Assembly: GCA_034189125.1 (NCBI GenBank)
Contig: JAXHVB010000135.1
Span: 1-37,932, forward strand
DNA length: 37,932 nt
Direction: 5' to 3'
From: UBA5862 sp002408105
GTDB lineage: Bacteria > Pseudomonadota > Gammaproteobacteria > Pseudomonadales > UBA5862
The translations under genes and the position numbers were made by a program. The notes beneath the pieces are model-generated. The model ran no database searches and had not been told where the DNA came from. It saw only the letters and a program-made list of their open reading frames with translations. Below, piece after piece: positions 23,468 through 30,831 of the stretch (the first letter of the stretch is position 1; the number at the start of each line of letters is the position of its first letter).

Positions 23468-23782
23468 GTGCCGATCACCCCAACACAACGCAAACAATAC
23501 CGCGCCATTGGCCACCATTTGCAGCCCATCGTTGTTGTGGCCGAGAATGGCATCAGCGCGGGCGTACGGGACGAACTTGATCGCGCCCTGCACGACCACG
23601 AACTCATCAAGGTGCGATTGACCGCCGAGAACCGGGACCACCGCCAGGAGCTGCTCAACAGCGTACTGGCAGCGACAGGCGCAGAACTGGTGCAACGGAT
23701 TGGGCATGTGGCGCTGATTCTGCGCCGATCCCCGCAGCCCAAACCCGCCCTGTCCAACCTGATGCGCCACGCCAAGAACTGA
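23468..23782 (+). CDS. yhbY: YhbY-family RNA-binding (CRM domain) protein
   Basis: A 104-residue CRM-domain protein, thought to bind 50S precursors. The family pattern is seen: TPTQRKQYRAIGHHLQPIV, the GxxG-like ENGISAGV, ELDRALHDHELIKVRL, and the strand QRIGHVALILRRSP. The GTG at 23468 matches family N-termini; an ATG at 23429 would overlap the likely -10 box TACAAT (23425-23430), which suggests transcription starts just after it. The gene diverges from rlmE. It converges on greA, with a small CGGGC-GAAG-GCCCG hairpin (23783-23796) between them that lacks a U-tract. Confidence 0.88.
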   Translation: MPITPTQRKQYRAIGHHLQPIVVVAENGISAGVRDELDRALHDHELIKVRLTAENRDHRQELLNSVLAATGAELVQRIGHVALILRRSPQPKPALSNLMRHAKN

Positions 23783-23804
23783 CGGGCGAAGGCCCGCTCC
23801 ACAC

Positions 23805-24281
23805 TCAGCGGTGGTGAATCTGCTCGATTTCGTACAGGGCGATTCCGGAAGGGGTTTGCACCTCGACTTCGTCACCCAGCTCTTTGCCGATCAGCGCACG
23901 ACCCATCGGTGAAGTGACGGAAATTTTTTCCTGCTTCACGTCCGCCTCGTCTTCGCCGACGATCTGGTAAACACTGTGCTGATCGGTGTCCACGTTCAGC
24001 AACTCCACCGTGGCCCCGAAGATGACCTTGCCGCTGTTCTCAATGCGCGTGACATCGATCACCTGCGCGTCAGCGAGCTTGGCTTCGATTTCCTGAATTC
24101 GGCCTTCTATAAAACTCTGCCGCTCCCGCGCCGCGTGGTACTCGGCATTCTCTTTCAGATCACCGTGCTCGCGGGCCTCGGCGATGGCAGCGATCACCTC
24201 CGGGCGGTCCTGGCTCTTCAAACGCTGCAACTCGTCGCGCAGACGCTCAGCGCCCTGCACGGTCATGGGTACTCTAGTCAT
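23805..24281 (-). CDS. greA: Transcription elongation factor GreA
   Basis: Rescues backtracked RNA polymerase by stimulating cleavage of the nascent transcript. The N-terminal coiled coil includes the acidic tip in IAEAREHGDLKENAEYHAAR, followed by FIEGRIQEIEAKLADAQVID. The C-terminal FKBP-like domain carries IVGEDEADVKQEKISVTSPM and GRALIGKELGDEV. The 158 residues are normal. ATG 24281 (MTRVPMTVQGAERL) aligns with the E. coli start MQAIPMTLRGAEKL and overlaps the carB stop by 8 nt, so greA is coupled to carAB. Confidence 0.97.
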   Translation of the reverse strand: MTRVPMTVQGAERLRDELQRLKSQDRPEVIAAIAEAREHGDLKENAEYHAARERQSFIEGRIQEIEAKLADAQVIDVTRIENSGKVIFGATVELLNVDTDQHSVYQIVGEDEADVKQEKISVTSPMGRALIGKELGDEVEVQTPSGIALYEIEQIHHR

Positions 24282-27200
24282 TGCTGTTCGAGCTCTCGGT
24301 GATGCGTCGATGTAGGTCTTGCAATTTTCTGACCTCAACCGACCCAACAAAGCGCAGGGCTTCGCAGATGGCGATGCCACCACTCACCGTGGTGGTGGAG
24401 TGCACCTTGTTGAGTAACGCATAGCGGCGAATGGTGGCCGAGTCGGCGATGGCTTGCTTGCCTTCAGTGGTATTCACGATGAGGGATATCTCGCCGTTTT
24501 TCAACTTGTCGACCACATGCGGGCGGCCTTCGGTTACCTTGTTGACCACCTCGACTTCCACCCCGGCCGCCGTGAGGGCATCGGCTGTTCCCCGGGTGGC
24601 GCATACACCAAACCCCAGTGCCGCGAGCTCCATGGCCACCTGCACTGCGGCGGGCTTGTCCGGGTCACGCACACTGATGAAGGCAGTGCCACTGCGGGGC
24701 AGCAGCTCTCCGGCGGCTGCCTGCGCCTTGCCGAAGGCCTCACCAAAGGTGTCGCCGACGCCCATGACTTCACCGGTGGATTTCATCTCAGGCCCCAAAA
24801 TGGGGTCCACACCGGGAAACTTGGCGAAGGGGAACACCGCCTCTTTCACGGCAACAAATCCAGGCGTTGGCTGTTCGGTAAAGCCCTGGGCAGCAAGGCT
24901 CACTCCAGCCATGCAGCGCGCCGCCACCTGGGCCAGCGACCGGCCAATGCACTTGCTGACAAAAGGCACGGTGCGCGAGGCCCGCGGGTTGACTTCCAGC
25001 ACGAAGACCTCGTCACCCTGAACCGCCAACTGCACGTTCATCAAGCCGACAACCCCAAGTTCCAGCGCCATGGCGCGCACCATCTGCGCCATGCGTTCCT
25101 GCAATTCCGTCGAAAGGTCATGCGGCGGCAGGCTACAAGCCGAGTCACCCGAGTGAACTCCGGCCTGCTCAATGTGCTGCATCACCGCCCCCAAGGTGAC
25201 GTGGCGGCCATCACTGACCGCGTCAATGTCCACTTCGATGGCCTGGTCCAGAAAGTGGTCCAGGAGCACCGGCCGTTGCGGTGATACGGACACCGCTTCG
25301 GTCATGTAGCGGCTGAGCTCGTCGAGGTCATAGACGATGTCCATCGCCCGACCGCCCAGCACATAAGACGGCCGCACCACCAGCGGGAACGAAATTTCCG
25401 CGGCCTGCACAATGGCTTCATCCACGCTGCGGGCGATTCGGTTTGGCGGTTGGCGCAAACCCAGTTTGTGCAGCATCTGCTGAAACTGCTCGCGGTCTTC
25501 GGCGCGATCGATTGCACTGGGTGGCGTGCCCAGAATTGGGACACCGAGCTGCTCCAGGTCCCGCGCCAAATTGAGCGGAGTCTGCCCACCAAACTGGACG
25601 ATTACGCCCTTCGGCTGTTCCAGCTGCACGATTTCCAGCACATCTTCAAGTGTGACCGGCTCAAAGTAGAGCCGATCCGAAGTGTCGTAATCGGTGGACA
25701 CAGTCTCCGGGTTGCAGTTGACCATGATGGTCTCATAGCCATCCTCGCGCATGGCGAGCGCGGCGTGGACACAACAGTAATCGAACTCAATGCCTTGCCC
25801 GATTCGGTTCGGCCCGCCACCGAGCACCATGATTTTGTCGGCTGTGCTCGGGGCTGCCTCACACTCCTCTGCATAGGTGGAGTACAGGTACGCAGTCGAG
25901 GACGCGAACTCGGCTGCACAGGTGTCCACCCGCTTGAACACCGGCCGAATCCCCTCAGCATGCCGACGCTCGCGCACCGCTGTTTCAGACAGGCCCACCA
26001 AGGCACCGATCCGAGCGTCTGAAAACCCATGGGACTTCAGCTCGCGCAGGCACTCAGCCGTCAGGGACTGCTCCTTGCCCGCCGACAGCGCCTGTTCCTG
26101 CTCGACCAGCACCTGAATCCAGGCCAAAAACCACGGATCAATTCCGGTCAGCTCCTGGACTTCCTCCAACGCGAAGCCGTGGCGAAACGCGTCCGCCAGG
26201 TACCAAATTCGCTCGGCATGGGGTTGCTTGAGCTCTGCGCGCAACCTCGTTCTGGCGTCACTCACCGTGACAGGTAGGCGGGGGTCGAGGCCGGTCGCGC
26301 CGACCTCCAGTCCGCGCAACGCCTTCTGAAGCGATTCCGGGAAGTTCCCGCCAATGGCCATCACCTCACCCACCGACTTCATCTGGGTGGTCAGGGTGCG
26401 GTCCGCCTCTGCAAATTTCTCGAAGGTAAAGCGCGGGATCTTGGTGACGACGTAATCGATGCTGGGTTCAAACGAGGCCGGGGTGACCCCACCGGTGATC
26501 TCGTTCTGCAGCTCATCCAGCGTGTACCCAACCGCGAGTTTTGCAGCCACCTTGGCGATCGGAAATCCGGTGGCCTTCGAGGCCAGCGCCGAGCTTCTCG
26601 AGACCCGCGGGTTCATCTCGATGACCACCAGCCGACCGGTATCGGGTTGCACGGCAAATTGAACGTTGGAACCGCCGGTTTCAACGCCAATGCGGCGCAA
26701 TACCCGAAGCGATGCGTCACGCATCACTTGGTATTCCTTGTCGGTCAGGGTCTGCGCCGGGGCGACGGTGATCGAGTCACCTGTGTGCACCCCCATTGGA
26801 TCCAGGTTTTCGATGGAACAAATGATGATGCAGTTGTCTTTGCGGTCCCGCACGACCTCCATTTCGAACTCTTTCCAACCGATCAGCGATTCATCGATCA
26901 GCAATTCCTTGGTTGGCGACAGGTCGAGCCCGCGCTGGCAGATTTCGGCAAATTCCTGTCGGTTGTAAGCGATGCCGCCGCCACTTCCGCCCATGGTGAA
27001 GGAGGGACGGATGATGCACGGAAACCCAATCTGCGCCTGAACCTGCTCGGCCTCCTCCATGCTGTGGGCAATGGCGGATCGCGGCGTTTCAAGGCCGATC
27101 GACCGCATCGCCTTGTCGAACAACTGGCGGTCCTCGGCCAAATCAATCGCCTGGCGGTTCGCGCCGATCATTTCGACGCCGTACTGCTCAAGGACACCGT

Positions 27201-27513
27201 GCTTGTCGAGGTCCAGCGCACAGTTGAGGGCCGTCTGCCCTCCCATGGTCGGCAACAGCGCATCCGGGCGTTCGGCGGCAATGATCTTGGCCACGTGCTG
27301 CCAATCAATGGGCTCAATGTAGGTGGCATCGGCCATCGAGGGGTCGGTCATGATGGTGGCGGGGTTCGAATTCACCAACACCACCCGGAAGCCCTCCTCC
27401 CGCAACGCCTTGCAGGCCTGGGCCCCCGAGTAGTCGAACTCACAGGCTTGCCCGATGACAATGGGCCCGGCGCCTAGAATTAGGATGCTTTCAAGATCGT
27501 TGCGTTTCGGCAT
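24274..27513 (-). CDS. carB: Carbamoyl-phosphate synthase large subunit
   Basis: Makes carbamoyl phosphate from bicarbonate, ammonia and two ATP for arginine and pyrimidine synthesis. Two homologous ATP-grasp halves are visible: SILILGAGPIVIGQACEFDY at the start and KIMVLGGGPNRIGQGIEFDY in the middle. Each has NSNPATIMTD or NCNPETVSTDYD, and metal-site segments such as EMNPRVSRSSALASKATG and EVNPRASRTVPFVSKCIG. The C-terminal MGS-like allosteric domain begins near residue 935 (GTAFISVRDPDK) and ends with the TEGKQAIADS region. The 1079 residues are standard. It lies 44 nt after carA; no strong ribosome binding site precedes the ATG. Confidence 0.98.
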   Translation of the reverse strand: MPKRNDLESILILGAGPIVIGQACEFDYSGAQACKALREEGFRVVLVNSNPATIMTDPSMADATYIEPIDWQHVAKIIAAERPDALLPTMGGQTALNCALDLDKHGVLEQYGVEMIGANRQAIDLAEDRQLFDKAMRSIGLETPRSAIAHSMEEAEQVQAQIGFPCIIRPSFTMGGSGGGIAYNRQEFAEICQRGLDLSPTKELLIDESLIGWKEFEMEVVRDRKDNCIIICSIENLDPMGVHTGDSITVAPAQTLTDKEYQVMRDASLRVLRRIGVETGGSNVQFAVQPDTGRLVVIEMNPRVSRSSALASKATGFPIAKVAAKLAVGYTLDELQNEITGGVTPASFEPSIDYVVTKIPRFTFEKFAEADRTLTTQMKSVGEVMAIGGNFPESLQKALRGLEVGATGLDPRLPVTVSDARTRLRAELKQPHAERIWYLADAFRHGFALEEVQELTGIDPWFLAWIQVLVEQEQALSAGKEQSLTAECLRELKSHGFSDARIGALVGLSETAVRERRHAEGIRPVFKRVDTCAAEFASSTAYLYSTYAEECEAAPSTADKIMVLGGGPNRIGQGIEFDYCCVHAALAMREDGYETIMVNCNPETVSTDYDTSDRLYFEPVTLEDVLEIVQLEQPKGVIVQFGGQTPLNLARDLEQLGVPILGTPPSAIDRAEDREQFQQMLHKLGLRQPPNRIARSVDEAIVQAAEISFPLVVRPSYVLGGRAMDIVYDLDELSRYMTEAVSVSPQRPVLLDHFLDQAIEVDIDAVSDGRHVTLGAVMQHIEQAGVHSGDSACSLPPHDLSTELQERMAQMVRAMALELGVVGLMNVQLAVQGDEVFVLEVNPRASRTVPFVSKCIGRSLAQVAARCMAGVSLAAQGFTEQPTPGFVAVKEAVFPFAKFPGVDPILGPEMKSTGEVMGVGDTFGEAFGKAQAAAGELLPRSGTAFISVRDPDKPAAVQVAMELAALGFGVCATRGTADALTAAGVEVEVVNKVTEGRPHVVDKLKNGEISLIVNTTEGKQAIADSATIRRYALLNKVHSTTTVSGGIAICEALRFVGSVEVRKLQDLHRRITESSNSND

Positions 27514-27557
27514 GAAGAGGTCGCTCGACTCTCGGAAGGGCTGTGCAAACGGGGTGG

Positions 27558-28685
27558 TTATTGCGCCATGGCCGCCAGGAAATCGGCGAACAGATCGCGC
27601 AAATCGTGGGGCCCAGGGCTGGCCTCGGGATGGCCTTGGAAGCCGAAGGCGGGCTTGTCGCGGTGACGAATGCCCTGGATCGACCCGTCGAACAGCGACC
27701 GGTGGGTCACCTCAAGGTGAGGCGGCAACGAGTCAGGATCCAAGGCGAACCCATGGTTCTGACTGGTGATGGCCACCTGGCCGGATGCCAAATGCTTTAC
27801 GGGGTGGTTGGCGCCATGGTGCCCAAACTTCATTTTCTGCGTGCGCCCTCCAGCGGCCAGCCCCAGCAACTGGTGTCCAAGGCAGATACCGAACAGCGGA
27901 ACCTCGGCTGCAAGCAGGCCTCGAATGGTTTCGATCGCGTAGTCACAAGGCTCCGGATCGCCCGGGCCATTGCTCAATAGCACGCCGTCGGGTTGCAGCG
28001 CCAGGATTTCGTCGGTGCGGCTCTGGGCCGGCACCACAGTCACACGGCAGCCACGGTCCACCAACAACCGCAAAATGTTGTGCTTCACGCCATAGTCGAT
28101 CACCACAACATGGAAGCGCGCAGCGCCACCCTTGGCATAGCCTTCGCCGAGACGCCAACTGCCTTCACGCCATTCGAAGGACCGGGAGGTGGTGACTTCC
28201 TTGGCCAGGTCCATGCCAGACAACCCAGGCAGCGCCTGGGCCATGGCCACGGCGGCCCCCCCGTCCAAAGCGCCTCCAGCCAGGATGCAGCCACGCTGGG
28301 CGCCCTTTTCGCGCAGGATTCGGGTCAAGCGCCGCGTGTCGATGTTGGCAATGGCCACGCAGCCTTCGGCAACCAGATACTCGCTGAGGCCACCCTGGGC
28401 ACGCCAACTGCTGGTGCGTGGCGGCGGGTGGCGAATGATGAGGCCAGCCGCGTGCACTGCGCGGGACTCTGCATCTTCGGCATTGACTCCCGTGTTGCCA
28501 ATGTGCGGGTACGTGAGGGTGACCATTTGTCGAGCGTACGAAGGGTCGGTCAGGATCTCCTGATACCCGGTCATGGCGGTGTTGAACACCACTTCACCGG
28601 TGGCTGTGCCCGGCGCGCCGATTGACACACCGCGAAACAAGCTCCCGTCTTCTAAAGCAAGCAGAGCGGCGACAACCTGGGCCAA
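27558..28685 (-). CDS. carA: Carbamoyl-phosphate synthase small subunit
   Basis: Glutaminase subunit that supplies ammonia to CarB. The N-terminal domain has TGEVVFNTAMTGYQEILTDP and TLTYPHIGNTGVN. The class I amidotransferase domain has the nucleophile Cys near residue 268 in PLFGICLGHQLLGLA and the catalytic His/Glu in FGFQGHPEASPGP. The TTG start at 28685 was chosen because GAGGAGG lies 8 nt upstream and the 375-residue product (AQVVAALLALEDGSLFRG) aligns with family starts; the longer frame upstream has no homologous sequence. It is the first gene of carA-carB-greA, behind a good sigma-70 promoter. Confidence 0.96.
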   Translation of the reverse strand: MAQVVAALLALEDGSLFRGVSIGAPGTATGEVVFNTAMTGYQEILTDPSYARQMVTLTYPHIGNTGVNAEDAESRAVHAAGLIIRHPPPRTSSWRAQGGLSEYLVAEGCVAIANIDTRRLTRILREKGAQRGCILAGGALDGGAAVAMAQALPGLSGMDLAKEVTTSRSFEWREGSWRLGEGYAKGGAARFHVVVIDYGVKHNILRLLVDRGCRVTVVPAQSRTDEILALQPDGVLLSNGPGDPEPCDYAIETIRGLLAAEVPLFGICLGHQLLGLAAGGRTQKMKFGHHGANHPVKHLASGQVAITSQNHGFALDPDSLPPHLEVTHRSLFDGSIQGIRHRDKPAFGFQGHPEASPGPHDLRDLFADFLAAMAQ

Positions 28686-28806
28686 AGACGGCACCTCCTC
28701 GACATGGACACGGCCCGCGCGCGAAGAACCCGGCGAGGTCACTCGCCAGTGGGCTCGGGTGGATCGAACAGGTTTCGATTGCGCGTGGCGGCTGAAAAGC
28801 CGGCGA

Positions 28807-28836
28807 ATTTTACGCAATCGAGCCGAAGGCTGTCCA
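28807..28836 (-). promoter_or_regulatory. Sigma-70 promoter for carAB-greA
   Basis: On the - strand TGGACA (28831-28836), an 18-bp spacer and TAAAAT (28807-28812), each one base from consensus. Initiation near 28800 gives a leader of about 115 nt before carA. I saw no clear pyrimidine attenuator in that leader. Confidence 0.6.
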
Positions 28837-28919
28837 CCGTGTGCTGCGGACCCTTAGCGGACGTGGCGCTGCACTGAGAAACGCTGCCCGAACCGCGTGC
28901 ATCTCAGGCAACCGTTTTT

Positions 28920-28941
28920 CTGTAATATTTCTGTAGCATTT
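28920..28941 (+). promoter_or_regulatory. Pho-box-like direct repeat before the porin gene
   Basis: CTGTAATATTT (28920-28930) and CTGTAGCATTT (28931-28941) are adjacent 11-bp direct repeats, 9 of 11 identical, with the CTGT-N3-AT-rich form of PhoB sites. A weak -10 (TCTTAA, 28952-28957) lies at the distance expected when PhoB replaces a -35 box. Inferred from sequence. Confidence 0.5.
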
Positions 28942-28982
28942 CTTTTCAGCCTCTTAACGGCCTGCACAGGAACCGAACACCC

Positions 28983-29921
28983 ATGTCCCGAGTCCACACC
29001 ACCCTCGCAGCGAGCGCGGCGGCTCTGCTTGCGTCGCCTGCCTTTGCCGAGGCACCTGAAGCCAGCCTCGACCCTTATGGTCGATTCAACTTGAGTCTGC
29101 AACACGAAGAACTCGGCGACGCTGGCGCCGTCCACCTCGCGTCCAATGCCTCGCGTGTCGGCCTGCGCGGCAGCACCGAGGTGGCCCCTGGGGTGCGCGC
29201 GGTGTACCAACTCGAACTCGAAGTCTTTGTCGATGACGGGGACGATGGAGATGACGACGAGTTCAAGCAGCGAAACTCCTACCTCGGGGTTGAAGGGCCA
29301 TGGGGCCGCCTCCGGGCTGGGCACTTCGACACACCACTCAAAACGGCGCAACTGAAGGTCGACCGATTCAATGACCTCAAGACCGCAGACCTCAAGGGCC
29401 TGCTTGCCGGCGAGGTGCGGGCCGACAACATCCTGGAGTACCGGAGCCCGGAACACGCAGGCGTCCAGGCACAGATCGCAATCATCCCCGGTGAGGATGC
29501 CGCAGCCGACAACGGCGCCGCAGACCAGGTCTCCGGTGCCATCCACTGGCGCGGCGAAACCCTGTCGGCCGCGGCTGCGATCGACCAAGACGTGGATGGA
29601 TGGGACATCGTGCGGCTCGCGCTGCAGCAGCGCTTCGGCAGCGTACAGCTTGGCGCGATCTGGCAAGACGCCAGCAACGACAGTGGTGTCGACGAAGACG
29701 GCCTGCTGCTCAGCATCGCCTACCGCATCGGCAACACCACGCTCAATGTCGGGTGGGGCCAGTCAGACCAACGCATCAGTGGGGGAGAGTTGCTGGCAAT
29801 CGGGGTGGACCACAACCTCGGCAATACCACTCGGCTGTATGCATTTGTGGCAGACATGGATGCCGACAACCCGGCCGAGCAGCAACGGGTTGCAGGAGTC
29901 GGGTTGGCGCAGAGCTTTTAA
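28983..29921 (+). CDS. Outer-membrane porin (gram-negative porin family)
   Basis: Predicted trimeric beta-barrel porin for diffusion of small solutes. A signal peptide (MSRVHTTLAASAAALLASPAFA, cut before EAPEA) is followed by SLDPYGRFNLSLQH and SRVGLRGSTEVAPGVRAVY, then the strong family motif SYLGVEGPWGRLRAGHFDTP. Strands alternate to the C-terminus, which ends in Phe (GVGLAQSF), the outer-membrane assembly signal. An acidic loop rich in Asp (about residues 81-93) is unusual. The 312 residues fit smaller porins of this family. AGGAA lies 10 nt before the ATG. The upstream Pho-box-like repeat suggests phosphate-starvation control, although the acidic loop does not by itself suggest anion selectivity. 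Divergent from carA. Confidence 0.85.
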   Translation: MSRVHTTLAASAAALLASPAFAEAPEASLDPYGRFNLSLQHEELGDAGAVHLASNASRVGLRGSTEVAPGVRAVYQLELEVFVDDGDDGDDDEFKQRNSYLGVEGPWGRLRAGHFDTPLKTAQLKVDRFNDLKTADLKGLLAGEVRADNILEYRSPEHAGVQAQIAIIPGEDAAADNGAADQVSGAIHWRGETLSAAAAIDQDVDGWDIVRLALQQRFGSVQLGAIWQDASNDSGVDEDGLLLSIAYRIGNTTLNVGWGQSDQRISGGELLAIGVDHNLGNTTRLYAFVADMDADNPAEQQRVAGVGLAQSF

Positions 29922-29943
29922 ACCCGGGCGACGCTCCAAATCC

Positions 29944-29976
29944 GCGGTCGGCCAGCTCTTTGCTGCTGCCGACCGC
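29944..29976. terminator. Hairpin between porin and the small acidic protein gene
   Basis: GCGGTCGGC (29944-29952) and GCCGACCGC (29968-29976) form a 9-bp stem, with an inner CAGC/GCTG pairing. It lies in the 76-bp convergent gap and is a plausible shared transcription end, but no U-tract follows on either strand. Confidence 0.4.
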
Positions 29977-29997
29977 ACTCCGTGCCGGGCCTCCGCC

Positions 29998-30258
29998 TTA
30001 CAGCCCCTCGCCAGCCAATTCAGCTCTTGGCTTGGGGGGCAGGGCCATGCCCCGTTCGATCACCTGAATCGTCCCACCGCGGGCCAAAAAGGACTCCACG
30101 TCGGCGGCCATCTGCTGGCGCAACTTCTCCCGCGATGACAGAAAATACGGTGCCGCATCGCCACCAGAATCGGTCGCACCCCCATCGGTTTCCGCACCCT
30201 CTTCGTCGCCTTCCCAGTCATCCAATTCCAGGCCTTCTCCAGCCTTGTCACCTGCCAT
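29998..30258 (-). CDS. Small acidic SutA-like protein
   Basis: 86 residues: an acidic, Gly/Asp/Glu-rich and probably disordered N-terminal half (KAGEGLELDDWEGDEEGAET), then a predicted helix and conserved-looking segment SREKLRQQMAADVESFLARG continuing GTIQVIERG, and a Pro-rich end (LPPKP). This layout resembles SutA of Pseudomonas, a small RNA-polymerase-binding protein active in slow growth, whose helix is followed by a similar FLARGG segment. The resemblance is from memory of the family pattern, so the function is tentative. A strong ribosome binding site (GGAGGG, 7 nt before ATG) and a likely promoter support a real gene. Confidence 0.6.
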   Translation of the reverse strand: MAGDKAGEGLELDDWEGDEEGAETDGGATDSGGDAAPYFLSSREKLRQQMAADVESFLARGGTIQVIERGMALPPKPRAELAGEGL

Positions 30259-30292
30259 TTCGCGCCCTCCGCACAGTCACTGGCAACTCCGC

Positions 30293-30320
30293 TATATATC
30301 GCCAAATGGAGGGACATCAA
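30293..30320 (-). promoter_or_regulatory. Candidate promoter for the SutA-like gene
   Basis: On the - strand TTGATG (30315-30320), a 16-bp spacer and TATATA (30293-30298), about 35-60 bp before the ATG. The flanking 30295-30387 region is markedly AT-rich compared with its surroundings. Confidence 0.45.
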
Positions 30321-30387
30321 AAGCCCGTCGGATGCGGTTTTTTAGACAAAATATTCCTTAGTGAATCGTTCAAAATAACCGTTTCAA

Positions 30388-30828
30388 TCAGTCGACGGCC
30401 GCGCCCGCCGTCCCGACGAGGGTGAGCACGATGGTGCGCAACGGCGGGCTCGCGCGAAACTCGCACAGGTAGACCCCCTGCCAGGCGCCCAGGGCCAGGC
30501 CACCGCCACGCACCGGAACACTCAGGGACACACCCGTCAGTGCACTTTTGATGTGAGCGCTCATGTCATCCGGCCCCTCCTCCTGATGCCGGTATCTTGG
30601 ATCGGCATCGGGCGCCACCCGGCGGAGCCAATCATTCAGGTCTGCGCGCACGTCAGGGTCTGCGTTTTCATTGATCGCAAGACCGGCGGAACTGTGTTGC
30701 AAAAACAGGTGCAGCAACCCCACCTGAACACCCCGGATCTGGGGTACCGCGGCCCGCACGGCATCCGTGATCAAATGTAGGCCAGTGACTGGCGCCCTGA
30801 CCTGCAGTTGTGTCTGCAGCCACACCAT
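30388..30828 (-). CDS. yjbQ: YjbQ family protein (UPF0047)
   Basis: Conserved 146-residue protein of the YjbQ/UPF0047 family; some members show weak thiamine-phosphate synthase activity, but the physiological role is unsettled. The family signature is clear: LFLQHSSAGLAINENADPD, the HQEEGPDDMSAHIKSAL segment and LALGAWQGVYLCEFR. The conserved His, Glu and Asp residues of the putative metal site are present. The ATG at 30828 begins 4 nt after the speA stop codon, and a TTG adjoins that stop directly, so translation is probably coupled to speA. No clear terminator was seen after it. Confidence 0.9.
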   Translation of the reverse strand: MVWLQTQLQVRAPVTGLHLITDAVRAAVPQIRGVQVGLLHLFLQHSSAGLAINENADPDVRADLNDWLRRVAPDADPRYRHQEEGPDDMSAHIKSALTGVSLSVPVRGGGLALGAWQGVYLCEFRASPPLRTIVLTLVGTAGAAVD

Positions 30829-30831
30829 CAA

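Noticed and set aside
28686..28806. Pyrimidine-responsive attenuator in the carA leader
   Set aside because: No terminator hairpin with a U-tract and no pyrimidine-run leader peptide could be identified.
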